From Neoechinorhynchus agilis (lineage: Eukaryota; Acanthocephala), in assembly GCA_051530055.1 (NCBI GenBank), contig CM121341.1, forward strand, positions 5,208,001 through 5,272,000: a DNA stretch of 64,000 bases, given 5' to 3'. The translations under genes were made by a program, and so were the position numbers. Position 1 is the stretch's first letter, and each line of letters opens with the position of its first letter. The notes beneath the pieces are model-generated. The model saw only the letters and a list, made by a program, of their open reading frames with translations. It was not told the origin of the DNA and ran no database searches. Below are positions 39,656 through 49,504 of the stretch, piece by piece.

Positions 39656-41671
39656 TCATCGCCTTTTGATTACAATCTTTCCCTCCTCATCGTTGTCGCT
39701 CAAAAGCGAAATCCAATCGTCTTCGTCGGTAGCGTTTTCAATATTCGCCGTTTCTTGCTCCGTAGAGTCCGTTATTGGTGACGAATCCTTTTTAATATTT
39801 TCCCCATCTTCAAGTTCGAGAGTTGCGGGGCTTTCTCGAATCGTCGAGGTTTCCTTTATTGGCGACGAATCCTCATTGATATTTTCCCCATCTTCAAGTC
39901 CGAGAGTTGCGGGGGTTTCTCGATTCGTCGAAGTTTTTGTTTCCTTTATTGGTGAAGAATCCTTGTTAATATTTTCCCCATCTTCAAGTTCGAGAGTTGC
40001 GGGGCTTTCTGGATTCGTTGAAGTTTCCTTTATGGGTGACGAATCCTTTTTAATATTTTCCCCATCTTCAAGTCCGAGAATTGCGGGGCTTTCTGGATTC
40101 GTTGAAGTTTCCTTTATGGGTGACGAATCCTTTTTAATATTTTCCCCATCTTCAAGTCCGAGAATTGCTGGGCTTTCTGGATTCGTTGAAGTTTCCTTTA
40201 TGGGTGACGAATCCTTTTTAATATTTTCCCCATCTTCAAGTCCGAGAGTTGCAGGGCTTTCTCGATTCATTGAAGTTTCTTTTGTTGGTGACGAATCCTT
40301 TTTAATATTTTCCCCATCTTCAAGTCCGAGAGTTGCGGGGCTTTCTCGAATCGTCGAGGTTTCCTTTATTGGCGACGAATCCTCATTGATATTTTCCCCA
40401 TCTTCAAGTTCGAGAGTTGCGGGGCTTTCGGGATTCGTTGAAGTTTCCTTTATTGGTGACGAATCTTTTTTAATATTTTCCCCATCTTCAAGTCCGAAAG
40501 TTGCGAGGCTTTCTGGATTCGTAGAAGTTTTTGTTTCCTTTATTGGTGAGGAAACCTCATTGATATTTTGCTCATATTCGGGTCGAAGCGATGCGGGGAT
40601 TTCTCGATTCGTCAAAGTTTCCGTTTCCGTTGTTATTGACGACTCCACGTTGATATTTTTCCGATTATCAAGTGGAACATTGTCCGCAGTCATTAGGCGA
40701 TGGCAACAACGGCATACTTTAAACGGAGTGCGATTGACTTGTGGCTTTGGTGGTGCCTTCCCCTTCCTAATTATTGGACGGTCACATGATTTACATCGAA
40801 GTGATTTTAGTTTGCATTGATCACTTGGGTTAAGCTCGCGTTGTTTATTGTCGACACTGCGAGAATTATTTTTCAAATTCATGTTAATTTCGTCCTTTCT
40901 TTTTGTGATCGGCCGATTGCAGCATTTGCACCTTTTTTGATTAATGGTTTTATTGCTGCTCTGATTGGAACGTTCTGTATTCAGATTCTGAATTTCATTT
41001 TGAGCGGCCGACTGTGTTTGAAGATCGGAGGGAGAATTAACCTGCAACGATTGAAGTCGTTCCGTAACATAATTCAGATTTATATCCAGAATATTTTCCG
41101 GGTTTCGCGGCACCGTAGCTTCGAGGATGTCTCTTGTATCAGGTCGATGGTCGACATTGCGGATTTCACTATTGAATACCGCATTTTGTTCCGCGTTGGC
41201 GTCAAGGCGACGACTGTTTATGAATCTGAGCGGAGGAAAAATTATTCGCTCGGTCGTATTAAGTTGATTATTGAGGCTCCTCCTATTTTCATGTCCATAA
41301 TTTGGATTATTTGAATGATGAAAATCTTGGAAGGAAGCTCTGGATCTCGTAAATGGACTCCTTGGCTCAAAGCTGGGACGGAAGCGAGATAAATGCACAG
41401 TTTCGGCTCCTGCCATTGAAACCGAATTATTCGCTCGATTTTGTCCTCGAAATACACTATTCCGTTCAGGACTTCTTAGCGAATTGTAATTGCGTGTTGC
41501 CCCATCCGTAGTAAATTGTTGATTTCTTCGCACCGAATTACCGGTTGGAGGATAATCATCTCTCCGCGCTACTGTTCGCCGAGTCCATGGACCGTCTCGA
41601 TTTTGTACTCGTGGAGTGTAATATTCATTACGATCCCCGTTGTAGCGAACGTTTCGTCTTCTGTCTGTCAT
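39656..41671 (-). CDS. Unrecognised 671-residue protein with Cys-rich modules and ten tandem repeats, copy 1
   Basis: No known family was recognised. The N-terminal 200 residues are Arg/Asn-rich and disordered (MTDRRRNVRYNGDRNEYYTP). In the middle three short Cys modules recur: KRCKCCNRPITKRK, LRCKSCDRPIIRKGK and KVCRCCHRLMTAD, each with C-x-x-C and two with a following C/D-R-P-I; they could bind metal. Residues about 390-640 are ten tandem repeats of 26-28 residues built on ESPATLGLEDGENIKKDSSP followed by IKETSTN. The C-terminus, WISLLSDNDEEGKIVIKRR, fits a SUMO-interaction motif (hydrophobic core plus acidic tail). The ATG at 41671 is chosen because TTCTTTAG directly before it looks like a splice or trans-splice acceptor; an upstream in-frame ATG at 41800 would add 43 unlikely residues. 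Copy 2 at 49505 differs by one residue (KRKDEIN versus KRKEEIN). Confidence 0.7.
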   Translation of the reverse strand: MTDRRRNVRYNGDRNEYYTPRVQNRDGPWTRRTVARRDDYPPTGNSVRRNQQFTTDGATRNYNSLRSPERNSVFRGQNRANNSVSMAGAETVHLSRFRPSFEPRSPFTRSRASFQDFHHSNNPNYGHENRRSLNNQLNTTERIIFPPLRFINSRRLDANAEQNAVFNSEIRNVDHRPDTRDILEATVPRNPENILDINLNYVTERLQSLQVNSPSDLQTQSAAQNEIQNLNTERSNQSSNKTINQKRCKCCNRPITKRKDEINMNLKNNSRSVDNKQRELNPSDQCKLKSLRCKSCDRPIIRKGKAPPKPQVNRTPFKVCRCCHRLMTADNVPLDNRKNINVESSITTETETLTNREIPASLRPEYEQNINEVSSPIKETKTSTNPESLATFGLEDGENIKKDSSPIKETSTNPESPATLELEDGENINEDSSPIKETSTIRESPATLGLEDGENIKKDSSPTKETSMNRESPATLGLEDGENIKKDSSPIKETSTNPESPAILGLEDGENIKKDSSPIKETSTNPESPAILGLEDGENIKKDSSPIKETSTNPESPATLELEDGENINKDSSPIKETKTSTNRETPATLGLEDGENINEDSSPIKETSTIRESPATLELEDGENIKKDSSPITDSTEQETANIENATDEDDWISLLSDNDEEGKIVIKRR

Positions 41672-41800
41672 TTCTAAAGAACGAAAAAAAGTTAAAATTA
41701 AGAAATTCTTAATGCTGGCTAATTTTTTCAGAATTGCTCGAACCCTAATTAGTGCAGATACGCACCACCAATTAATCAAATTATTCTTAATTAAGGCCAA

Positions 41801-42810
41801 GTAAATAAATATCCTTGCTTTTTCTACTAAGAAGCCATCATTTTTAATTGATTTTACGCGTTAACGCCCATGTTTTTGTTGCTACTTCCGGAAACAATTT
41901 TCCGGTTGCGTGAGAAAATAAAGCGAAGTAGATTAATCCTGGTCTCAAGAATTAAAAGTTTAAGGAGACGTAGCAACAATTTGCTATAACTATTTTAAAC
42001 ATGAAAACGATAAAGACGCTCCTGATAAAAATACAAAAGTTACTAGAGATTTTTGGGCATTTTAATAGTTCCCTTCAAAATTAAGCATTTTCGGAGGACG
42101 ATCACTTTGGTGATGCCCCTAAACTGATATCAGCACATAGTTTACTTATAACATTGAAGGAAAACTCATAGTTTTGTCCTTGTTCAATCAATTCATTTCT
42201 GCTAAAAATTGAAGGTTTTATACTTACTTTTTAAAGTAGTTTCAAGATGGACTGAAGTAGCTTTTAAATTTAGAAGTTTGTATTAAAGTCGAAGTAGACA
42301 GATTCAAAGTTGCTCGTCTTTAGGTTTCGATCGTCTGATGTAGAATACTAATCGTTTGCCTGGAGAATCAATAAGTTATCTGTCAAGCGTTGAAATCGAT
42401 GTTAGCTACTTGTTGCCTTTACAATAAGCTAGAAACCGAATCTACGCTTTGGTGCATTTACAGCGTTACTATTGAATGCAGCCAATCAGCATGGAAGCCT
42501 TAATTAAATTTATGATTCTAACCAATGAGCGAGCATGCGCTTCAACTATAAAGACCTTACTTTTATGTTGCCGACCTGAATCCGACGAGGTTCGAAACGT
42601 CTTTAATAAATACTCATTTACCGGGTGTGGACCCAAACAATAATTCTAACAAAAGGAAATCTTTAAATGATAAGGACAGCGCATGATCAAAGCCATTTTT
42701 AAGTATTTTAATTAAACAGTGAAATTTTTAAGCATGCGACGAAGTCTAAAAAGTAACAAGTGATTTAAATCTAAAAGCATCAATTTGTTACGTATATTTA
42801 TTTGAGTTTT
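41801..42810. other. Gene-free part of the duplication, copy 1
   Basis: About 1 kb upstream of the 671-residue protein with no frame above 60 codons and nothing recognised. It probably includes the promoter and leader of that gene. Confidence 0.5.
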
Positions 42811-43431
42811 GCTTTGCGCCAAAGCATTTACCGGATTGCTCAACGATTGCCTCCAAAAGAACTGCACGCCACCATGGACACGGGTCTTCGCATTCCCGCG
42901 CTAAGTCCTTTGCACCAGTGATGATTCTGGGGTGTCTGACATCAACAATCGAAGAAAGGATGGCCTCCTTCGAATAGACATTTAACAATTTCGAGATGAA
43001 ATTTCACGAGGTTCGTAAGGGACGCACGAAGGAAGGATTTCGCTGCCGTTTTTCAAAGCGATCCCTGACAGAACGTGTTTCTTCGAAGCTTGCGGGCTGA
43101 GGTGTTGGAGGTGGGGCTGTTCGGTTATTGTCATCCTCCGACAGTTTTGCACAAGGAAACAACGCGACACAACAAATACTCCGGTCAAAACATCGATACA
43201 GTAGTGGCAGTTTTGAAATTCCACCGCCTCCCATACAAGACAGAACACTTACTCAAATTCCAGAGTTAAAAAGGCCATCTCATCTTTTGCAAATGGTTCG
43301 GGTCACGGGCTTGACGGGTTAAGACCTCAGCACCTAAAGGACTTTACAACTGGTGAAGCAGCTCTCCCTCTAGAAAGGTCGCTTTTTCGGTTAGTCGACC
43401 GCCTGACTGGAGAGGACCTGAATCCCGTTTG
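42811..43431 (+). mobile_element. LINE-2, N-terminal to early RT part (truncated copy)
   Basis: Codons read FTGLLNDCLQKNCTPPWTRV (about 42830), the linker AVRLLSSSDSFAQ-like in one frame, then HGLDGLRPQHLKDFTTGEAA, the conserved block just before the reverse transcriptase domain in this LINE family. The element stops at 43431 in the middle of LTGEDLNPV, whereas the second copy of the duplication continues into the RT core. Several frame breaks are present. Confidence 0.65.
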
Positions 43432-43660
43432 AAGACAATTTGAGACCTTCCAGTGATCGCGAATCCGCAACAGAAACAAACGTTGGAGTATGATCCCCAT
43501 ACTTCAGACTTTTACCATTCTGTTCCAGCTTAGGACCACGAAAAAGAGCGACCAATAATTTGAACTCTATCGAAATCATCAATTGAGCTTGGCTATCATT
43601 CCGATACGGAATCTCGATCGCTTCTTCTAGAATGCTCCCTGCATCCTTAAAGAACATTCA
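43432..43660 (-). pseudogene. Fragment of a relative of the 326-residue protein at 59783
   Basis: On the minus strand GSILEEAIEIPYRND recurs, matching GSILEEAIEIPLPDD of the gene at 59783-60763. At DNA level 43600-43648 and 60356-60400 share about 40 bp with few changes. A second short match (ATCGAAATCATCAATTGAGC versus GTTGAAATCATCAATGGAAC) lies about 60 bp away, with the intervening sequence shortened. The piece has no start or end of its own and abuts the duplication breakpoint. Confidence 0.5.
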
Positions 43661-43876
43661 TTGGGTGCGTATGGAATTTATAAAAAGGAAGAATGTGAAA
43701 TTGCAAAGTTTTGATAAAAATTGTTGTTCGTCTTAACGCTAAGTGACGTCACAGTACACGATAAACCTTCGTTGTTTTTAAAAAACAACAAACAAAATTT
43801 AACACGCAATCCACGGAAGAATCGTTGAATCCTCGTGGCTTTGGAAATGTCCATCCTTTTTTTTGTGTTGTTAAAG

Positions 43877-45064
43877 ATGTCATTGCGTGAAAACGAAGAA
43901 GAGATTGCGCCATCAATTGAGCCAAAGTCAACGGTTGGTTCGTCTACGGGTCCGATCCGAGTGCAAAAGTTCTTGAGATCGCCGATCGAGGCGACGATTA
44001 CACTATCGAACCTTCCTCCGGACGAAGAAGGTGAACGTCCTTTCACTGTTAAAGAAGGTATTCAATTGGTCGGTGAGCATGGCATCGACGTAAAAGATGC
44101 GTTTATGATCAATGAAACGAATCGAAAGATGGTAATCCAAGTGGACCCATCAACGAACCCAGAAGCGATTGATATGATCCAGAAGCACAAGAATCTTGAA
44201 TGGCGAGGTCACCGAATCAATCTCGTCTGTAGTGGCAGAATGTTCAATCGGCGCTACCGTGACCCAAAGAGCTCACAGCGACATTCTGAACCACGAATGC
44301 CCCTTGATGTTTTCCAGAAGTATAGAAGAGTAGAAGTAATATTCGAAGACTGTCCTCCGGTTAGAAATTTTGCTTTGAAAGTACAAGATTATGTTCGGGA
44401 GCAAATTTGGCTCATCGCAGGAACGAGCGTGGTGGTGTGCGGAATGCCCACAACTCGACAGATGAGCGATTATGTGATCGTTGATTCCATTGAGACTGCT
44501 AGCCGGCGAAACGTCCAAGTTGCTGTACTGATTGGTCGCGAAAACGAAGCGCGAGAGTCGGTCACTGTAGCTCTAATGCCTATGAACCGAAGTGCAAATC
44601 CAGTTGAGGATCTAAGGAACATTCCATTGGATAATGCCGTGAGGAGCATTATTGCTCATTTTGAGCAGCTTAGCCAACAAGAGATTATTCGAGATTCTAT
44701 GCTAAAAATAGCGAATGGAGACGGGAATGTGAGTGTCCAAGAGTACGATTGTGTTATTGAACATCTCACAGAACAAAGACAGCGAATTGTGGATGAGCAA
44801 TCTCAACTCATTAATTGCTATTACGCGTCTGCATATCAAGTTCCATTGAACGCAATGGACCAAAATGAAGCTTGTTCTATCGAACAAAATCAATATCCAT
44901 TACATTTAAGGAGCGGATACTCCAATTTAGAGCACACAACAGTGATGCCTCCGAGGATTCCCTTTGGTGCACCTTTTTATCAACAAAGATTTCCATTACC
45001 TGCGCCTTATCCATACCAACACCGCCCGTTTCACAGGTCTTTTCTTGCGAGACCCTATAAATGA
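43877..45064 (+). CDS. NCOA5-like coactivator/RNA-associated protein
   Basis: The protein has 395 residues from the ATG at 43877 (MSLRENEEE); TTGTGTTGTTAAAG directly before it resembles an acceptor, and an in-frame ATG at 43835 would add an unlikely hydrophobic start. Residues about 160-315 follow the order of nuclear receptor coactivator 5: an anticodon-binding-like alpha/beta domain (VEVIFEDCPPVRNFALKVQD, then VAVLIGRENEARESVTVALM), RNIPLDNAVRSIIAHFEQLS where human has RNMPQADAMVLVARNYERYK, and VSVQEYDCVIEHLTEQRQRI where human has LTAEETDKIINYLRERKERL. An N-terminal domain (about 35-115, ATITLSNLPPDE to RINLVCSGR) may be RRM-like. The C-terminus is Pro/Phe/Arg-rich. NCOA5 binds nuclear receptors and RNA-processing factors; the role here is inferred from the family. 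No other family fits as well. Confidence 0.6.
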   Translation: MSLRENEEEIAPSIEPKSTVGSSTGPIRVQKFLRSPIEATITLSNLPPDEEGERPFTVKEGIQLVGEHGIDVKDAFMINETNRKMVIQVDPSTNPEAIDMIQKHKNLEWRGHRINLVCSGRMFNRRYRDPKSSQRHSEPRMPLDVFQKYRRVEVIFEDCPPVRNFALKVQDYVREQIWLIAGTSVVVCGMPTTRQMSDYVIVDSIETASRRNVQVAVLIGRENEARESVTVALMPMNRSANPVEDLRNIPLDNAVRSIIAHFEQLSQQEIIRDSMLKIANGDGNVSVQEYDCVIEHLTEQRQRIVDEQSQLINCYYASAYQVPLNAMDQNEACSIEQNQYPLHLRSGYSNLEHTTVMPPRIPFGAPFYQQRFPLPAPYPYQHRPFHRSFLARPYK

Positions 45065-45183
45065 TATGTCAAAAAACGTTTCTCCGTGTATTTGAACAAG
45101 CGTGAGCGTTGCATTGTTCATAGCAGACTTTTCGGATACTTGAGAATTGATCTCTCGTCAACGTAATTGCTCTCAACAAAGCA

Positions 45184-45750
45184 ATGAACACGGAAAGGGA
45201 CTCTGCTAAGTACTCCACCCTTATCGATGTCGAACTAAAGAGGTGCTTTGAACGAGTTACTGATACTCTGAAGGGTTCATTAATTAAAGTGATGTGCACT
45301 GTTAAGGATATATTAGCGGAGGCTATTCAGTGCGAGATGGAAGCTCTTAGAAATGAACAGTTGGCCGAATTAAAGAGGCAGGCAAAGGTTTCAAAGGGGA
45401 ATTCTAAGAAACAAATTAAAGGTTTACAGAAATCGGCTAGTGAAGCTTCCACAAAGGAGAATACGGTTTTGGTAGATTCCATCTTTATGGCAAACTCAAA
45501 CGAAGACTCGTTGGAAACGAGTGGTGTTCAAAAGACTGCGAATTTTTCGACAATTACTATGGACTTGGCACTACCCTTAGAGGACATTCAGCATACAGTA
45601 CTTAATGATTTTAAAATTACTGTAGAGGAGTATGATATTGTGACTGTGATAAAAGGTAGCGATAGGAAAAGCGAAAGCGATTTAGCTGAAGTAACTACTA
45701 AGAAAGCTACGGTTGAACAAAAGGTCGACGAAAAACATTGGAACGAATGA
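45184..45750 (+). CDS. LINE-1 ORF1 protein
   Basis: A 188-residue open frame starting MNTERDSAKYSTLIDVELKR. It has a Lys/Glu-rich helix likely to be a coiled coil (about 45-85, ILAEAIQCEMEALRNEQLAE) and an acidic C-terminal part ending KVDEKHWNE. It is assigned to the LINE because its last 120 bp recur next to the endonuclease in the truncated copy at 9291-10215. It has no zinc knuckles, so it differs from the ORF1/Gag-like fragments at 23.3 and 30.4 kb. It is the only part of this LINE copy that is fully open. Confidence 0.5.
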   Translation: MNTERDSAKYSTLIDVELKRCFERVTDTLKGSLIKVMCTVKDILAEAIQCEMEALRNEQLAELKRQAKVSKGNSKKQIKGLQKSASEASTKENTVLVDSIFMANSNEDSLETSGVQKTANFSTITMDLALPLEDIQHTVLNDFKITVEEYDIVTVIKGSDRKSESDLAEVTTKKATVEQKVDEKHWNE

Positions 45751-48420
45751 AAAAAAGGAAAAGGGAGAACAACTAATTATAAGGATATAAGGTTGACACG
45801 AACACCATCAAAATCATTCGACCCTCCGATTCATTTCTGTGATGATACGCCTTCTCCACCCCACCCATCATCCCTCGGTGCCCGGAATTCGACCCATCGT
45901 GTCATGCACTCCTCTCTCTAGGATATAAATCGCACCACATTTATTTCTGAAAAGCCAGGAGCCTCCTTTACAGATCCTGTCGCCACTGATACACACAACC
46001 GCAACAAATTCCTTCGTATCGGTCAACTCCTTTCCCCCGACATTCACTTTACTATTCCTTCCCATCAACTGTTATGCGTATTCCCTCCAAAAATCAATTT
46101 AACCCGAGACCTCGTATCCTCAAAGTTACTTTTATTTCACCACTCGTAGCTTCCCTCGTTCTTAACAGGAGACACAGACTCCTCACAACTTTCTGTTCGT
46201 ATCTATCCACATAAAAACTCATTACAAAATCTTTCCACCGTTCCTACAAACTTAACTCAGATCTCATCTTTTCCAATGTAACCCGTCACTTTTAGCGAAC
46301 ACCCACGAATATCTCCCCCATCCCAAAACACGAAGAATCAGCGACTTCCCAGTTTCTTTGATTACGTATAACTCCACCGGTGGCCGAATAACCACAAAGG
46401 TCAATCTCCCAGCCCTTCCACGTGAAATACTCTCTTTTTCCCGAAGCAAGTAAATAATTATCTCTCTACCTTTACTTCGATCCATTCAAGATCTCAACTC
46501 TAAACTCATTTCTATCATTACCAATCACTCATCCCAACTCAAATTTTCGATTTGCGGGGAACTCTGACCACTCTTCTGCCCTTATTACTCCCTCCACCCC
46601 ACCTCAGCGTATGAAATCTCCCCGTTTACCCGTGTGGGATAAACGTGATCATCGCATCCAAACATTTAAAAATTTGTTCAACAACTCAAATGTCCTTTCC
46701 TTGGCTATGTTCTCCCTAACCTCAATCATAGAAAATTCCATAACCCTGTCAATTCCCCGAATAACCCATATTCTGAAACTTCTTCAAAGGCAAGCTTCAA
46801 ACGCAAATCGCAATAACTTTCTAGATTTTTCCCGTTCACAAAAACCACTAAATAACAAAATACTTATCGCTCGCAAAAACATTCTTTCCTCGAAAATTCG
46901 TTCGGGTGGAATTTCAAAATGATGGTGGGCCGTCAAGAACTCTCTTGGTCTACGGCACCGTGATCTCTTCCCTAATTTGACCTCCACTGAATTAAAACCG
47001 GTTCCAGATTTCATCAATCGGAACCAATGCCCTGACTCAATTTACAATCACTACTCACCACACAATCTTTCACACCAACATCTGAAACTTTTGTCAACTC
47101 GCCGATACCCCCTTAGTTTCGTCATACCAAGTACTAAAGCATCTCAAGAAATTACCTCGAAATTCGTCCTCTCAATCCGAAATCCCCAACTGGGCTCTTC
47201 GCTACATCATCCGCGAACTCATCGAACCTCTTACCCACATTATAAACCTCGGTTTTTACATGGCATCTACCTCTCATGGCTGAAAACTGCTAAAGTTATC
47301 CTTGTTCCAAAAAAGTACATCCTATTTCGGCTGAATCATTCCGTCCAATAATCTATTCTACCCGCTCTTTCAAAAATCATCGAAAAATGTTTTAAATCTT
47401 GCCTTCTTTCACTTCTCAACGAGAAGTTATCGCCCCTGCAATTTGGCTTCCGGTCCAAATTTACTGCAACCGATGCCCTACTTTGCATTAATGAGACGCT
47501 CGTAAGCAACAGCGACAATAACTCCTCCCACTTCACCCGTCTCATTCAACTTGATTTATCGAAAGCATTCGATTCCGTGGACCATTCACTCTTTCCCCGG
47601 GCCTGCTCCGGATTTGGTCTCAATTTGTGGCAGATCCGCTGGCTCCAATCTTATCTTCACAATCGCAAACAATACATTCACAGCCGTTCTACCTCTTCTA
47701 TCAGCCTATCTCTCACCAAAGGCGTACCTCAAGGTGCTTTCATCACTTCTCTTTAATATTTTCCTTAACGACCTCAAACCTCTCTTCTCTCACTGTAAAC
47801 TCTTCTTATACGTCGACGATATCACCATCATCACCCTTTAACCCTCACCTCTCGCTCCTTAACCTCTAAGGAAATCACACAGAAAAGATTTCTGCACCAA
47901 TCACAAACTCTACTTGAATTTCTCTAAATGCTTCGAAATTATCCTCTCTCTCCCGCAACCCCACATCATCCCCTGAGTTTCCAAATGACATCTTACGAGT
48001 CAGCTCCCTAAGAATTCTGGGTACTAATTTCAATCAAATTTGAAATGGGACTCGCACATCACTCTCCCCTCAAGCAAAACGCCTTTAAAAATTATCTCCT
48101 CAAACGCCTTGCCCCCATTTCACGCGAGCACAACACTCGTAATCCTAACTCGTTTCATCCTCCCCCTACTCTGCCCAATCTTCTCTCGGATATCAGAACT
48201 TGAAATGAACCTGAGGAAAGACCAACTTTGCAAGCACTCCTGCATACAATAACCACCAATGAACGGATATTCCTAACCGTCCGGACTCGCAATCCAATCG
48301 AAAATCAATAGCCAGATACATTTACCAAATCAGAACTCGAGGGTTTATGTGAACCCAAAGATACATGGGGCCTCTTCTTTGTGAATCAACAAGTAAAACG
48401 TGTTATTATTATATTCTTAT
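45184..48420 (+). mobile_element. LINE-1: Jockey/CR1-like non-LTR retrotransposon, longest copy
   Basis: The order is ORF1 (45184-45750), a decayed apurinic-like endonuclease (about 45790-46550, with SDFPVSLITYNSTGGR), a linker (46611-46922) and a reverse transcriptase. The RT shows FGFRSKFTATDALLCI (about 47450), QLDLSKAFDSVDHSLF (about 47545), LTKGVPQGAF (about 47715), SLLFNIFLNDL and FLYVDDITIITL (about 47810), which are RT motifs including the YVDD catalytic pair. A 3-prime region with the GTGAACCCAAAGATACATGG tract ends near 48420. Stops and frame changes occur throughout the ORF2 part, so the copy is dead. No target duplication was identified. Fragments of the same family lie at 9.3, 22.2, 39.5, 49.3 and 57.3 kb. 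Confidence 0.8.
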
Positions 48421-48799
48421 GATGTTGTCAATCTGAAAGTAATTCCGCATTTTCTGATTCGTGACATTCCTTTTGATGTTTTCTAAAGTGATTACATCCA
48501 ACAATCGTAAAATTCTTTTAAATAGAACAGTAAGACTTTTTTTCGATTCTTCTTTTTTTTGCCAACGGAACATTTTTTTGGACAATATTAAAGATAATGA
48601 CGTAATACAGAATTTCACCAATTTATTGTTTGAACATATAAACATAATTATTCGCCGTCCTCGTCCTCAATTGTCGCCCATAAGTTGTGACATTCCATTT
48701 GACGCTTTCTTAAGCGATTAGATTCGTCGTTCTTTTTTGAAATTCAGTTGAGCGTATAAACGACGTCCAATATTTGAGATATTTTGATTCCCGGCGCGC
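48421..48799. other. Short gene-free interval before duplication copy 2
   Basis: Contains an 86-codon plus-strand and a 78-codon minus-strand frame overlapping each other, neither recognised. It ends in CCCGGCGCGCGCGAG, directly at the left breakpoint of the second duplication copy. Confidence 0.5.
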
Positions 48800-49504
48800 G
48801 CGAGAAATTCTTTAATTTAAGCCACGAGAAAGGCATAGGAAAAAAACCGAAAACTCAATCTCTCCCATCATTCATAGGTCTTAAATAATTATTATTAAAA
48901 CTAGACGATTAGTTGTCCTGGGCGGAACACGAGTCTTAGCCGCGGTTCTTTCATTTGGATGAATGCTTGAGTTTCCAAAACGAGCAACAGAAGTGTAGAA
49001 ACAGCTACGAATCGCATAGCGTCAGTTGGAGATGTCGTTCACTTATGAACTCTTAAGGTTGTATTTGTAGTTATTAACCATGAACCAGCTGTCCATGTCT
49101 TTCTATGATTTATTTAAATGAACTTCAGGGGCAATAATCCACAACATTTGAATTTTGCCGACGGTGATTGGCTGCTAAAGCATCTTTTGTTTCATCGCTA
49201 AGAATACGCGTTAAATTCTTTGTGGTTATGTCAAAAATTTGAGAACGAATTATTCGATTTGATAATTTTGGATATTTTGTGTTGATTTGAACGTAGTTTA
49301 TTCCCACCCGAAGGGAAATACGAAAAAACCGGAATATCTGTGTGTTTATGAGGACCCAAAGGTACATGGGTCTCATATTTTAAACACAAAAATTAATATA
49401 ATGTGTTATTATTTATAACCTCCCCCCCCGTTTCAGAGAGAAAATAGCTTTTAGCGTTTTATTTTTTCAGCACATACAACAATTAAACCATTTTTCAATG
49501 TTTC

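Larger units (their letters stand above)
38951..43431. repeat. Segmental duplication, copy 1 (4.48 kb)
   Basis: It matches 48800-53281 in direct orientation at an offset of 9849 bp. I see about nine single-base differences, only two of them outside the last 620 bp. The segment contains a LINE-1 3-prime end, the 671-residue protein gene, about 1 kb without genes and the first part of a LINE-2 copy, in which it breaks off. Confidence 0.93.

Noticed and set aside
39666-40820. 384-codon plus-strand frame over the tandem repeats
   Set aside because: It is the antisense of stop-free repeats of the 671-residue gene; its composition (SSSLIFSPSSS) is that of a shadow frame, and it ends with the repeats. 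The same holds for 49515-50669.
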